This document shows, in pieces, positions 5,779-12,169 of a DNA stretch of 12,169 nucleotides. The stretch's first letter is position 1. Every line of letters starts with the position of its first letter. Below the pieces are notes generated by a model. The model had not been told where the DNA came from and did no database searches. It saw only the letters and a program-made list of their open reading frames with translations. The translations under genes were made by a program, and so were the position numbers. The stretch spans positions 1 to 12,169 of the forward strand of contig JBMYMD010000037.1 in the NCBI GenBank assembly GCA_049596955.1. The letters run 5' to 3'. The DNA is from UBA3478 sp049596955 (GTDB lineage Bacteria; Bacteroidota; Bacteroidia; Flavobacteriales; Flavobacteriaceae).

Positions 5779-5786
5779 CAAAAATA
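5779..5786 (-). promoter_or_regulatory. Candidate -7 box for the superoxide dismutase gene
   Basis: On the minus strand this reads TATTTTTG, a full match to TAnnTTTG, about 31 nt before the ATG. The spacer to the divergent helicase gene is only 68 bp, so regulation of the two genes may interact. No convincing -33 TTG is seen. Confidence 0.5.
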
Positions 5787-5815
5787 GCCCATATCAACCA
5801 TATAAAATAACCCAT

Positions 5816-8800
5816 TTGATTTCGAGTAGTTTTAAAATTTACAACGCTTCTGCCGGATCCGGCAAAACCTTTCAATTGGCACAAAATTATGTGTCCCTCA
5901 TGATCGCTCGATACAAAAGTCAGCCCTATAAAGAAATTCTCGCTTTGACATTTACCAATAAAGCGGTTGGAGAAATGAAAGACCGTATTTTATCTGTGCT
6001 ATCAGACTTTGCAGATGGAAAAGAGCATCCTATGTTGAGCTTCATTGCAACCGATTTAAACCTAAGCAGCACTGAAGTTAGACAAAGGGCGCAATACGTT
6101 TTAAAAGACATACTCCATAATTACGGCTATTTTGAGCTCTCTACAATAGATAAATTTACCCATAAAATACTGCGAACCTTCGCAATTGATCTCAAACTTA
6201 ACAGCAGTTTTGAGGTGGTAATTGATCCCAAAGAAATCATTAGAGAAGCCATAAATCGTACCATTAATCAGATCGGGCTTGACCAAAACCTCACAGCTGT
6301 TCTAACGGCCTATACCTTTGACAAAATTCAAGAGGGGAAAAACTGGAACATCGCCTTCAAACTTCAAGAAGAGAGTAAAGTGCTACTAGAAGATTCTTTT
6401 AGAAATGAATTCAAAAATTTTAATCAGCTCGATATTGAGGACATCATCAGCTATCGCAATCAATTCTTTGAAAGCCTAAGCGCCTGCGAAGACAAAATTC
6501 AGATGGATAGAAGAGCCTGTGAAACATTTTTAGATCGGCACAATATCACGGCAGCAGAGTGCAGGTATCAATTTTACACCAAGTGGTTGACAAAAATCAA
6601 ACAACAAAACTGGGAAGACGATTCTATCAAAAAAAATACAATTTTAGATCGTTTTGAGAAAAAAACAGTCTTTGCAAAAAGTGCAGGGCTAGATGAAATT
6701 CAGCTCGAAGAAATCAAAGGCTTAAGTTCCAAACTGAACGATAAAATTATTGAAATCTATAGGTTAAAATCAATTATAGAGTCTATATCATCCTTTACCA
6801 TACTGCAGAAAATTCATGAAAATTACCGAGCCATTTGCGAAGAAGAAGACTTACTGCCCATTAGCGAATTCAACGCTAAAATTGCCGAAGAAATTAAAAA
6901 CCAGCCTACGCCCTATTTATACGAGAGGCTAGGCGAAAAATTCAAGCATTTTTTCTTGGATGAATTTCAAGACACCTCCATAACACAGTGGAAAAATCTA
7001 ATTCCATTATTTGCCAATGGATTAGAAGGAATTCAAGAAGACAATCAAAGCGGTAGTCTCTTTATTGTAGGTGATGCCAAACAGGCCATTTATAGATGGC
7101 GCGATGGGCATGCTGAACAACTGATCGAACTCAGTCAAAACAAAAACAACCCATTTAGTGTCAAACCAAAAACCATTACGCTTCAAGACAATTACAGAAG
7201 CTCAAAAACCATTGTAGCGTTTAACAATGCCTTTTTTAAAAATGCCTCTGCTGTTTTTGAATATGATGACTATAGACAATTATATGCCGATAAGAGCAGT
7301 CAAAACCCTAAAGTTAAGTCTGAAGGTAAAATTCAAATTCACTTTTTGAATAAAACCGACAAAAATTCAAAGGAAGAACCACATCTTATACAACTTAAAA
7401 AAGATCTTTTAAGCGTTATTCAAAAAGGATATCAATACAAAGATTGTGCTGTGTTGGTTCAGCGAAACGCAGAGGCTCAAAAAGTAGCACAGTTTCTAAA
7501 TGAAGAAAACATTCCAGTGATTTCAGCTGAGGCACTCCTAATCAAGAATCACCCGGCCATTGTTTTTTTGATCGCCATTTTAAAGTTCGTGCTGAATACC
7601 AAAGATCAAGAGGCTGCTTTTGAAATTTTCGATTTTATTTATGTGAATGACGCAAAGCGATTTGAAAAAACCAAAGAAGCCCTGACAAGACCTATTGAAC
7701 AACTAAAAACATTAGGTTTCGATGTCGAGCCTTTAAAAAATGAATCCTGCAGCAATGCACTACACCTTGCTTTAGCTCATTTTAAGTTGCCTTCAAATCC
7801 AGATGCCTACATCGCCGCCCTAGTCGAAGAAGTGCACAATGCCGCTCGAAAACAGCAAATTTCTATTGCCTCTTTTTTGTCGTATTGGTCGCTCAAATCA
7901 GATAAAATAAGTGCCAAAGTACCTTCTAGTTTGAACGCGGTTCAAATCAACACTATTCACAGTGCCAAAGGCTTAGAATTTCCCTTAGTCTTTTTGCCTT
8001 TCTTCGCTTCACCACAAAAAAAAACCAATCAAAAAATGGCCTGGTTCGACATTGACACTAAAGTGCTTCCAATTAATCGAATTCCATTAAAGATTCAAAA
8101 AAACACCATCTATTTATCCTCAAAGGGAAAGGATGTCTACGACACTGAAGTCCAGAAAACTATTTTAGACAAAATAAATTTAATGTACGTAGCTTTCACC
8201 CGACCTGTTTATGGCCTTTACGTCTATACCAATAAAGTGGGCAAAGATTCAAAAAGTACAATGTCGTATGAGAAATTGTTGGCTGATTACTGCGACCTAT
8301 TTGAAGAAAATCTATTTGATATTGGGGTATTACCAAAAATAAGCAAACAAGCAAAAGAAGAGCACTTATCGAGTTTGACCTATCAAACTTCTCAATTCAT
8401 TCATTGGCAAAAGGGAAACTATAAAAAAATGAGTTTCACTTCAGCATCTATTGAAAAAGGAGAAATTGTGCACAATAAACTAGCTCTTATTAAAAAACAA
8501 TCAGACTTAAAAACCCTAGAGCTAGAATTATCTCAAGAAGAACAATGGGTATATGAAAAGTGTCAAGCCATTGTAAATCATCCAAAATTATCAGCTTTTT
8601 ACAAGGAGGATGTAATCGCCTTTAACGAAAGGCCCATTACACAAATAGACGGTACAGTCTGTATTCCTGATCGATTGATTTTTTCAGATTCAAACGTAGC
8701 AATTATAGACTATAAAACGGGTAAGGTGAACATGTCTCATGAAAAGCAAATCGAAAAATATGCGCTAATTTTATCACGTATGGGTTATGACGTTACACAC

Positions 8801-8851
8801 AAATTATTGGTATACATCGGTGACGAAATAACCATTAAATCCATAAACTAA
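5816..8851 (+). CDS. addA: AddA/RecB-type helicase-nuclease (UvrD-family helicase with C-terminal PD-(D/E)XK nuclease)
   Basis: This is probably the helicase-nuclease subunit that resects DNA double-strand breaks for recombination. All superfamily 1A helicase motifs are present in the 1011 residues: Walker A ASAGSGKT (11-18), LTFTNKAVGEMK (44-55), DEFQDT (382-387), VGDAKQAIYRWRDG (from 418), NYRS (459-462), HSAKGLE (715-721) and MYVAFTR (790-796). The C-terminal nuclease has His886 (GEIVH), Asp952 (PDRL), Asp965-Tyr-Lys967 (IDYKTG), and Gln978/Tyr982 in KQIEKY, so it should be active. The start is taken as TTG at 5816: no in-frame ATG lies upstream before the sod region, and the first internal Met (29) would remove Walker A. 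The stop overlaps the kbl ATG by one base. The expected AddB partner is not adjacent. The gene symbol is by family resemblance. Confidence 0.88.
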   Translation: MISSSFKIYNASAGSGKTFQLAQNYVSLMIARYKSQPYKEILALTFTNKAVGEMKDRILSVLSDFADGKEHPMLSFIATDLNLSSTEVRQRAQYVLKDILHNYGYFELSTIDKFTHKILRTFAIDLKLNSSFEVVIDPKEIIREAINRTINQIGLDQNLTAVLTAYTFDKIQEGKNWNIAFKLQEESKVLLEDSFRNEFKNFNQLDIEDIISYRNQFFESLSACEDKIQMDRRACETFLDRHNITAAECRYQFYTKWLTKIKQQNWEDDSIKKNTILDRFEKKTVFAKSAGLDEIQLEEIKGLSSKLNDKIIEIYRLKSIIESISSFTILQKIHENYRAICEEEDLLPISEFNAKIAEEIKNQPTPYLYERLGEKFKHFFLDEFQDTSITQWKNLIPLFANGLEGIQEDNQSGSLFIVGDAKQAIYRWRDGHAEQLIELSQNKNNPFSVKPKTITLQDNYRSSKTIVAFNNAFFKNASAVFEYDDYRQLYADKSSQNPKVKSEGKIQIHFLNKTDKNSKEEPHLIQLKKDLLSVIQKGYQYKDCAVLVQRNAEAQKVAQFLNEENIPVISAEALLIKNHPAIVFLIAILKFVLNTKDQEAAFEIFDFIYVNDAKRFEKTKEALTRPIEQLKTLGFDVEPLKNESCSNALHLALAHFKLPSNPDAYIAALVEEVHNAARKQQISIASFLSYWSLKSDKISAKVPSSLNAVQINTIHSAKGLEFPLVFLPFFASPQKKTNQKMAWFDIDTKVLPINRIPLKIQKNTIYLSSKGKDVYDTEVQKTILDKINLMYVAFTRPVYGLYVYTNKVGKDSKSTMSYEKLLADYCDLFEENLFDIGVLPKISKQAKEEHLSSLTYQTSQFIHWQKGNYKKMSFTSASIEKGEIVHNKLALIKKQSDLKTLELELSQEEQWVYEKCQAIVNHPKLSAFYKEDVIAFNERPITQIDGTVCIPDRLIFSDSNVAIIDYKTGKVNMSHEKQIEKYALILSRMGYDVTHKLLVYIGDEITIKSIN

Positions 8852-10044
8852 TGCATAAAAAAATTGACCTACACCTGAGTAAAGAACTTGAACAAACTAA
8901 AGAAGCTGGGCTTTTCAAAAAAGAACGAGTTATCACTTCAAAACAAGGCCCAGAAATTGAACTAGCAGATGGACAGCGAGTTCTTAATTTTTGCGCAAAC
9001 AATTACCTGGGGTTATCTTCTCACCCCGAAGTGGTAAAGGCAGCCAAGGAAACTTTAGACACCCATGGATTCGGAATGTCTTCTGTGCGCTTCATATGTG
9101 GAACACAAGATATTCACAAACAACTTGAAGCCGAAATAGCCTCTTTTTATCAAAAAGAAGACTGCATATTATACGCCGCTGCTTTTGATGCTAACGGAGG
9201 ACTATTTGAGCCCTTACTAGGCCCTGAAGACGCAATTGTTTCAGATGCCTTAAACCACGCTTCTATTATTGACGGAGTAAGACTTTGTAAGGCAAAACGC
9301 TATCGCTATAAAAACAATGATATTGAAGACTTGAGAAACGCCTTAAAACAGGCAAAAAAAGACAATGCCCGACACATCATGATTGTTACAGATGGGGTGT
9401 TTTCGATGGACGGTTTATTGGCTCCACTCGATAAAATTTGTGATTTGGCAGAAGAATTTGAAGCACTGGTAGCAGTAGATGAATGCCATTCCTCAGGCTT
9501 TATAGGTAATCTAGGTATCGGAACTTTAGAAGAAAAAAATGTACTCTCCAAAGTAGACATCATTACCGGAACATTAGGAAAAGCGCTAGGAGGCGCTATG
9601 GGTGGGTACACCGTAGCAAGTAAAACGATTATTGAAATGCTTCGACAACGCTCTCGACCTTATTTATTTTCTAATTCACTAGCTCCCGTTATCGTTGGTG
9701 CTTCTTTAAAAGTTTTTGAGTTGTTGAAAGAAGATCAAAGTTTAAAAAAACAACTCAAGGCCAATACAGCACAATTCAAATCAAAAATGATTGAGGCCGG
9801 ATTTGATATCGTTGATGGTGAATCTGCAATCGTTCCTGTAATGCTTTACGATGCTAAACTAGCTCAAGAAATGGCCTCTGAATTACTAAAGGAAAATATT
9901 TATGTGATCGGTTTTTTCTATCCTGTGGTTCCTAAAGAAAAAGCGAGAATACGCGTACAATTATCAGCAGCACATACAGCCCAGCAAATTGATCAAGCCA
10001 TCGAAGCCTTTATTAAAATCGGCCAAAAACTAAATGTGATTTAA
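8851..10044 (+). CDS. kbl: Glycine C-acetyltransferase (2-amino-3-ketobutyrate CoA ligase)
   Basis: This PLP enzyme of the alpha-oxoamine synthase family splits 2-amino-3-ketobutyrate with CoA into glycine and acetyl-CoA, the second step of threonine breakdown after threonine dehydrogenase. The 397-residue length is typical. Visible motifs are FCANNYLGLSSHPEV (48-61), SSVRFICGTQDIHKQLE (77-93, characteristic of KBL within the family), NHASIIDG with His136, and VAVDECHSSG with Asp210 and His213. The PLP lysine is Lys244 in GTLGKALGG. The related AONS and serine palmitoyltransferase are less likely given the RFICGTQ segment. It is translated from TAATG overlapping the addA stop, so it is coupled to that gene, an operon with no obvious metabolic logic. 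No tdh gene is in the window. Confidence 0.95.
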   Translation: MHKKIDLHLSKELEQTKEAGLFKKERVITSKQGPEIELADGQRVLNFCANNYLGLSSHPEVVKAAKETLDTHGFGMSSVRFICGTQDIHKQLEAEIASFYQKEDCILYAAAFDANGGLFEPLLGPEDAIVSDALNHASIIDGVRLCKAKRYRYKNNDIEDLRNALKQAKKDNARHIMIVTDGVFSMDGLLAPLDKICDLAEEFEALVAVDECHSSGFIGNLGIGTLEEKNVLSKVDIITGTLGKALGGAMGGYTVASKTIIEMLRQRSRPYLFSNSLAPVIVGASLKVFELLKEDQSLKKQLKANTAQFKSKMIEAGFDIVDGESAIVPVMLYDAKLAQEMASELLKENIYVIGFFYPVVPKEKARIRVQLSAAHTAQQIDQAIEAFIKIGQKLNVI

Positions 10045-10069
10045 TTCGATTTTAACCTTTAATTTTTTT

Positions 10070-10084
10070 TTGTCAGTCCGACAA
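10070..10084. promoter_or_regulatory. Inverted repeat in the promoter region of the first barrel gene
   Basis: TTGTC and GACAA flank AGTCC, forming a 5-bp inverted repeat right after a run of nine T and 43 nt before the start codon. A -7-like TATTTTTA lies at 10087-10094, but only 14 nt after the TTG, so the promoter assignment is weak. The 83-nt gap to kbl and the shift in gene type argue that a promoter does lie here. Confidence 0.35.
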
Positions 10085-10127
10085 TGTATTTTTACGTGTT
10101 ACTATTAACTTAAACTTAGACATTACA

Positions 10128-10724
10128 ATGAAAAATCTTAATTCATTATTAACAACAGCTGCATTTGTATTTGCTGTTACTTTTGCAAGTGCACAAGATT
10201 CAGATTGGAGAATTAGCTTTGGTTTGAACGCAATTGATACTTATTCAACTGGCGCAGAAAGCTCATTAGACGATTTCGGTTTTGAAGCGGGTGCTTTATT
10301 TGAAGATTTCTTAGTAGTCAACAACTGGAGTATAGAGCCTTCTATTACTTACGGTGCTGTATCTAAGAGTATTGGAGACAACTTCAGAGTTGGAGTAAGA
10401 GCATCTTACAACAGCATCACTAAATTAGGTGGTGGAGAAACAGGAGGTAGAATACCTACAGAAAGTTTAAAGTTTTACAATGCTGACGCTACTGTAAGCT
10501 ACACTGTATTAACAGGTAAAAAAGTTGAGCCGTATATCGAATCTGGTGTAGGTTACACACAAATTGATGGCGAAGGAAATGCTCATTTAAACTTTGGTGC
10601 TGGTGCAACATATTGGTTAGGAGAGACTATGGGTCTTACTTATTCAAATACAATGAAACTTTCTCAGGAATCTAACGTTCCAAAACACTGGCAACACTTA
10701 TTAGGTCTTACATTCAAACTGTAA
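10128..10724 (+). CDS. Outer membrane beta-barrel protein, barrel-only (OmpA barrel-like)
   Basis: This is a predicted small outer-membrane barrel with no OmpA peptidoglycan-binding domain. A signal peptide covers residues 1-22 (cut likely ASA-QDSDW). The rest alternates short amphipathic strands and turns: ISFGLNAIDTY, WSIEPSITYG, FRVGVRASYNSITKLGG, FYNADATVSYTVL, VEPYIESGVGYT, HLNFGAGATYWLG, MGLTYSNTMKL, and a final LLGLTFKL that ends in Leu. Aromatic or hydrophobic C-terminal strands like this are usual for barrel assembly. The pattern resembles the N-terminal barrel of flavobacterial OmpA-family proteins, but the gene stops where the barrel ends. It is the first of three tandem paralogues and has its own terminator. 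Codon choice looks more biased than in the next two, which might mean stronger expression; that was judged by eye only. Confidence 0.85.
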   Translation: MKNLNSLLTTAAFVFAVTFASAQDSDWRISFGLNAIDTYSTGAESSLDDFGFEAGALFEDFLVVNNWSIEPSITYGAVSKSIGDNFRVGVRASYNSITKLGGGETGGRIPTESLKFYNADATVSYTVLTGKKVEPYIESGVGYTQIDGEGNAHLNFGAGATYWLGETMGLTYSNTMKLSQESNVPKHWQHLLGLTFKL

Positions 10725-10746
10725 TTCTCTAAAATAACATATTAAC

Positions 10747-10801
10747 AACCGACCTATTTTAACAAGCCCTCTTTGAGTTTTGTTAAAACAGGTCGGTTTT
10801 T
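10747..10801 (+). terminator. Intrinsic terminator after the first barrel gene
   Basis: AACCGACCTATTTTAACAA (10747-10765) pairs with the reverse complement segment at 10780-10798 over 19 positions with one A-C mismatch, 14-nt loop, then five T. It lies 23 nt after the stop codon. It is strong and separates the transcript from the next barrel gene. Confidence 0.92.
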
Positions 10802-10803
10802 CG

Positions 10804-10844
10804 CGTTTTAAGTAAGAAAAATCTTAACTTTATAACTTAAAACG
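10804..10844. promoter_or_regulatory. Inverted repeat bracketing the promoter of the second barrel gene
   Basis: CGTTTTAAGT (10804-10813) and ACTTAAAACG (10835-10844) form a perfect 10-bp inverted repeat with a 21-nt spacer. Between the arms lies TAACTTTA (10825-10832), one base off the -7 consensus TAnnTTTG. The right arm ends 7 nt before the ATG. The third barrel gene has an equivalent repeat with different but still complementary arm sequence. It could be a repressor or activator site spanning the promoter, or a hairpin if transcription begins further upstream. Confidence 0.55.
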
Positions 10845-10850
10845 TCCCCA

Positions 10851-11456
10851 ATGAAACATATCTCACTTTTATTTATTTTACTAGCATCGTTAATACCTGC
10901 AGAAACTTCAGCACAGGAGTATAGTGATTGGTCTTTTTCGGCAGGTTTAAACGCGGTAGATTTCAATGTGTCTAATCCTTACATTAATCCATACAAATCT
11001 TCGAATAACCCTATTACTTTTGAAGGAGAATCTTTTGTCAAGGATTTTTTTCAGAATAGCGATATTAATTGGAATTGGTCGGCGTATTTTTTTGAAGTAA
11101 AAAGATATACTCGAAATAATTTTTCACTAAGTGGTAAAATTGCCTTTAATAAAATTACTGAAATTGCTCCCCCAAATGTTGTGTCTGAAAACTTAGACTA
11201 CAATTTATACAACGCAGATCTAGGAGTGCAATACATTCTGTTTCAAAAGGGAGCATTTGAACCTTTTGTGGGATTAGGAGCGGGAATAACAAGAATAAAC
11301 AAAAACAACCAATCTCATTTGAACCTAGGAGGCGGGCTAAATTTATGGTTTAAGGAGAATTTAGGTGTAGTTATTAATTCTGTTTATAAAAGTAGTTCTA
11401 GTAGTTCTTTCTACAATTATTTTCAACACCATATAGGTCTTACATTTAAACTCTGA
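10851..11456 (+). CDS. Outer membrane beta-barrel protein, second tandem paralogue
   Basis: This 201-residue predicted barrel is a paralogue of its upstream neighbour and a close copy of the one downstream. The signal peptide is residues 1-21 (SLLFILLASLIPAETSA, then QEYSDW). Family landmarks are SAGLNAVDFNVSNPY (30-44), NFSLSGKIAFNKITEI, YNADLGVQYILFQKG, FEPFVGLGAGITRI, HLNLGGGLNLWF, GVVINSVYKSSSSSS and a closing HIGLTFKL. There is no C-terminal OmpA domain. Compared with the third copy it carries a few extra residues (INPYKS) in the first surface loop region, where such barrels usually vary. Ligand and role are unknown; structural or adhesive roles are possible but unsupported by the sequence. 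Confidence 0.85.
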   Translation: MKHISLLFILLASLIPAETSAQEYSDWSFSAGLNAVDFNVSNPYINPYKSSNNPITFEGESFVKDFFQNSDINWNWSAYFFEVKRYTRNNFSLSGKIAFNKITEIAPPNVVSENLDYNLYNADLGVQYILFQKGAFEPFVGLGAGITRINKNNQSHLNLGGGLNLWFKENLGVVINSVYKSSSSSSFYNYFQHHIGLTFKL

Positions 11457-11471
11457 AAGATCTGGAACTGT

Positions 11472-11536
11472 GCATCCGACCGGCCTTTATCAATTTTTCA
11501 CAGCAGTTATGCAATATAATGCGGTCTGATGCGTTT
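11472..11536 (+). terminator. Weak terminator-like hairpin after the second barrel gene
   Basis: GCATCCGACCG (11472-11482) and CGGTCTGATGC (11522-11532) pair with one mismatch across a long 39-nt loop, followed by GTTTTG. The short T-run and big loop make it weak. Its right arm shares two bases with the left arm of the next inverted repeat. Confidence 0.4.
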
Positions 11537-11574
11537 TGGCTATAGAAAAAACTTTTTTAAAAACCACAAAACGC
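11531..11574. promoter_or_regulatory. Inverted repeat bracketing the promoter region of the third barrel gene
   Basis: GCGTTTTG (11531-11538) and CAAAACGC (11567-11574) form a perfect 8-bp inverted repeat, ending 6 nt before the ATG. Position, total span (44 nt against 41) and core GCGTTTT/AAAACG match the repeat before the second barrel gene. The outer and inner bases of the arms have changed together. No clean TAnnTTTG box is seen in the AT-rich middle. Confidence 0.5.
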
Positions 11575-11580
11575 CCCAAA

Positions 11581-12169
11581 ATGAAACATTACATCACACT
11601 ATTAGTTATGCTATTTTTATGGCTAGCTCCTATTGAAGGATTTACCCAAGAAAATAGTTATTGGACATTTTCAGCAGGTTTAAATGCAGTTGATTTCAAC
11701 GTGTCTAATCCCTACAACTCATCAAACACAACTATTGAATTCGGAGGTGAACCCTTTTTTAAAGACTTATTGCAAGCCGGCGATATGAATTGGAGTAGTA
11801 GCGCTTTTTTCTTTGAAGGTAAAAGATACACACAAAGTAATTTTTCATTGAGCGGAAGGGTTTCGTATAATAAAATTACTGAGATTATCCCCACAAATAT
11901 TTTTAATGAAAGTGTAAATGAAAATTTATACAGCGCTGATTTAGGAGTTCAATATCACTTCTTCCAGAAAGGACCATTTGAACCCTACATTGGGATGGGA
12001 GCTGGAATCACGAGAATGATGAGTAAGAATAGGTCTCATTTAAATTTTAGTGGAGGTCTAAATCTTTGGTTCAACGATAATGTAGGTTTAACACTTAATT
12101 CTCTATACAAGAGTAATCCAAATTCATCCTTCAATAATTATTTTCAACACAATCTTGGATTAGTAGTAA
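11581..12169 (+). CDS. Outer membrane beta-barrel protein, third tandem paralogue, 3' end cut by the window
   Basis: The frame opens at ATG 11581 and remains open through 196 codons to the last base, so the stop lies outside. Judging by its neighbours only a handful of residues are missing: the visible end HNLGLVV matches the final GLTFKL strand of the other two. The signal peptide is MKHYITLLVMLFLWLAPIEG, likely cut near GFT-QENSYW. Shared landmarks with the second copy include FSAGLNAVDFNVSNPY, NFSLSGRVSYNKITEI, YSADLGVQYHFFQKG, FEPYIGMGAGITRM, HLNFSGGLNLWF and NYFQHN. The first 9 coding bases and the preceding AAAACG-C-rich leader also match, so the duplication included the promoter region. 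An OmpA C-terminal domain beyond the edge cannot be ruled out. Confidence 0.85.
   Translation, partial: MKHYITLLVMLFLWLAPIEGFTQENSYWTFSAGLNAVDFNVSNPYNSSNTTIEFGGEPFFKDLLQAGDMNWSSSAFFFEGKRYTQSNFSLSGRVSYNKITEIIPTNIFNESVNENLYSADLGVQYHFFQKGPFEPYIGMGAGITRMMSKNRSHLNFSGGLNLWFNDNVGLTLNSLYKSNPNSSFNNYFQHNLGLVV

Noticed and set aside
5853..5864. Perfect 12-bp palindrome GCCGGATCCGGC.
   Set aside because: It encodes the Walker A loop (AGSG) of the helicase and is explained by glycine/serine codons; no regulatory role is needed.
9306..9611. 101-codon reading frame on the minus strand inside kbl.
   Set aside because: It is an antisense shadow of a clearly conserved PLP enzyme, with low-complexity Ser/Pro content and no recognisable domain.
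11712..11894. Minus-strand 60-codon reading frame at the third barrel gene.
   Set aside because: The opposite strand has a continuous frame with signal peptide and clear paralogy to the neighbouring barrel gene.
1..12169. CRISPR arrays, insertion sequences, integrases, toxin-antitoxin or restriction genes.
   Set aside because: No regularly spaced repeats, transposase or integrase motifs, or terminal inverted repeats with target duplications were seen. The window is mostly housekeeping genes.

Overview
The window looks like chromosomal DNA of a Bacteroidota, most likely family Flavobacteriaceae. It is AT-rich, has almost no purine-rich ribosome binding sites, and carries promoter -7 boxes close to TAnnTTTG. 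The protein types also fit: a long PurF with an eight-residue N-terminal leader, an AddA-like helicase-nuclease, and small outer-membrane barrels with SxxQ-type signal peptides. No mobile element, CRISPR array, tRNA or rRNA was seen.

Layout. (1) 1-757, minus strand: acpP then fabF (cut by the window edge), with an intrinsic terminator-like hairpin between them. (2) 864-4766, plus strand, divergent from acpP: purN, rnhA, a PfkB-family kinase and purF, tightly packed, with an extra promoter candidate before the kinase. (3) 4767-5141: no protein gene, but two short tandem units, each with a promoter-like box, a shared 5' motif, an identical 15-nt core and its own terminator. I read them as a pair of about 74-nt small RNA genes. 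(4) 5142-5747, minus strand: superoxide dismutase with Mn-type residues, sharing the second terminator from the opposite side. (5) 5816-10044, plus strand: an AddA/RecB-type helicase-nuclease starting at TTG, then kbl with a one-base TAATG overlap. (6) 10128 to the end: three tandem paralogous outer-membrane beta-barrel genes, each with its own upstream region. The second and third are close copies that also share an inverted repeat over their promoter region, and the third runs off the window.

How the genes work together. acpP and fabF serve fatty-acid elongation. purF (first step) and purN (third step) serve purine synthesis, with RNase HI and an unassigned sugar or nucleoside kinase in the same transcription unit. 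AddA would process double-strand breaks with an AddB partner that is not in this window. Kbl cleaves 2-amino-3-ketobutyrate to glycine and acetyl-CoA. The barrels belong to the outer membrane.

Most of the window is ordinary housekeeping sequence. The most interesting part is the tandem small-RNA-like pair at 4838-5114. Next is the duplicated barrel pair with matching inverted repeats around its promoters.
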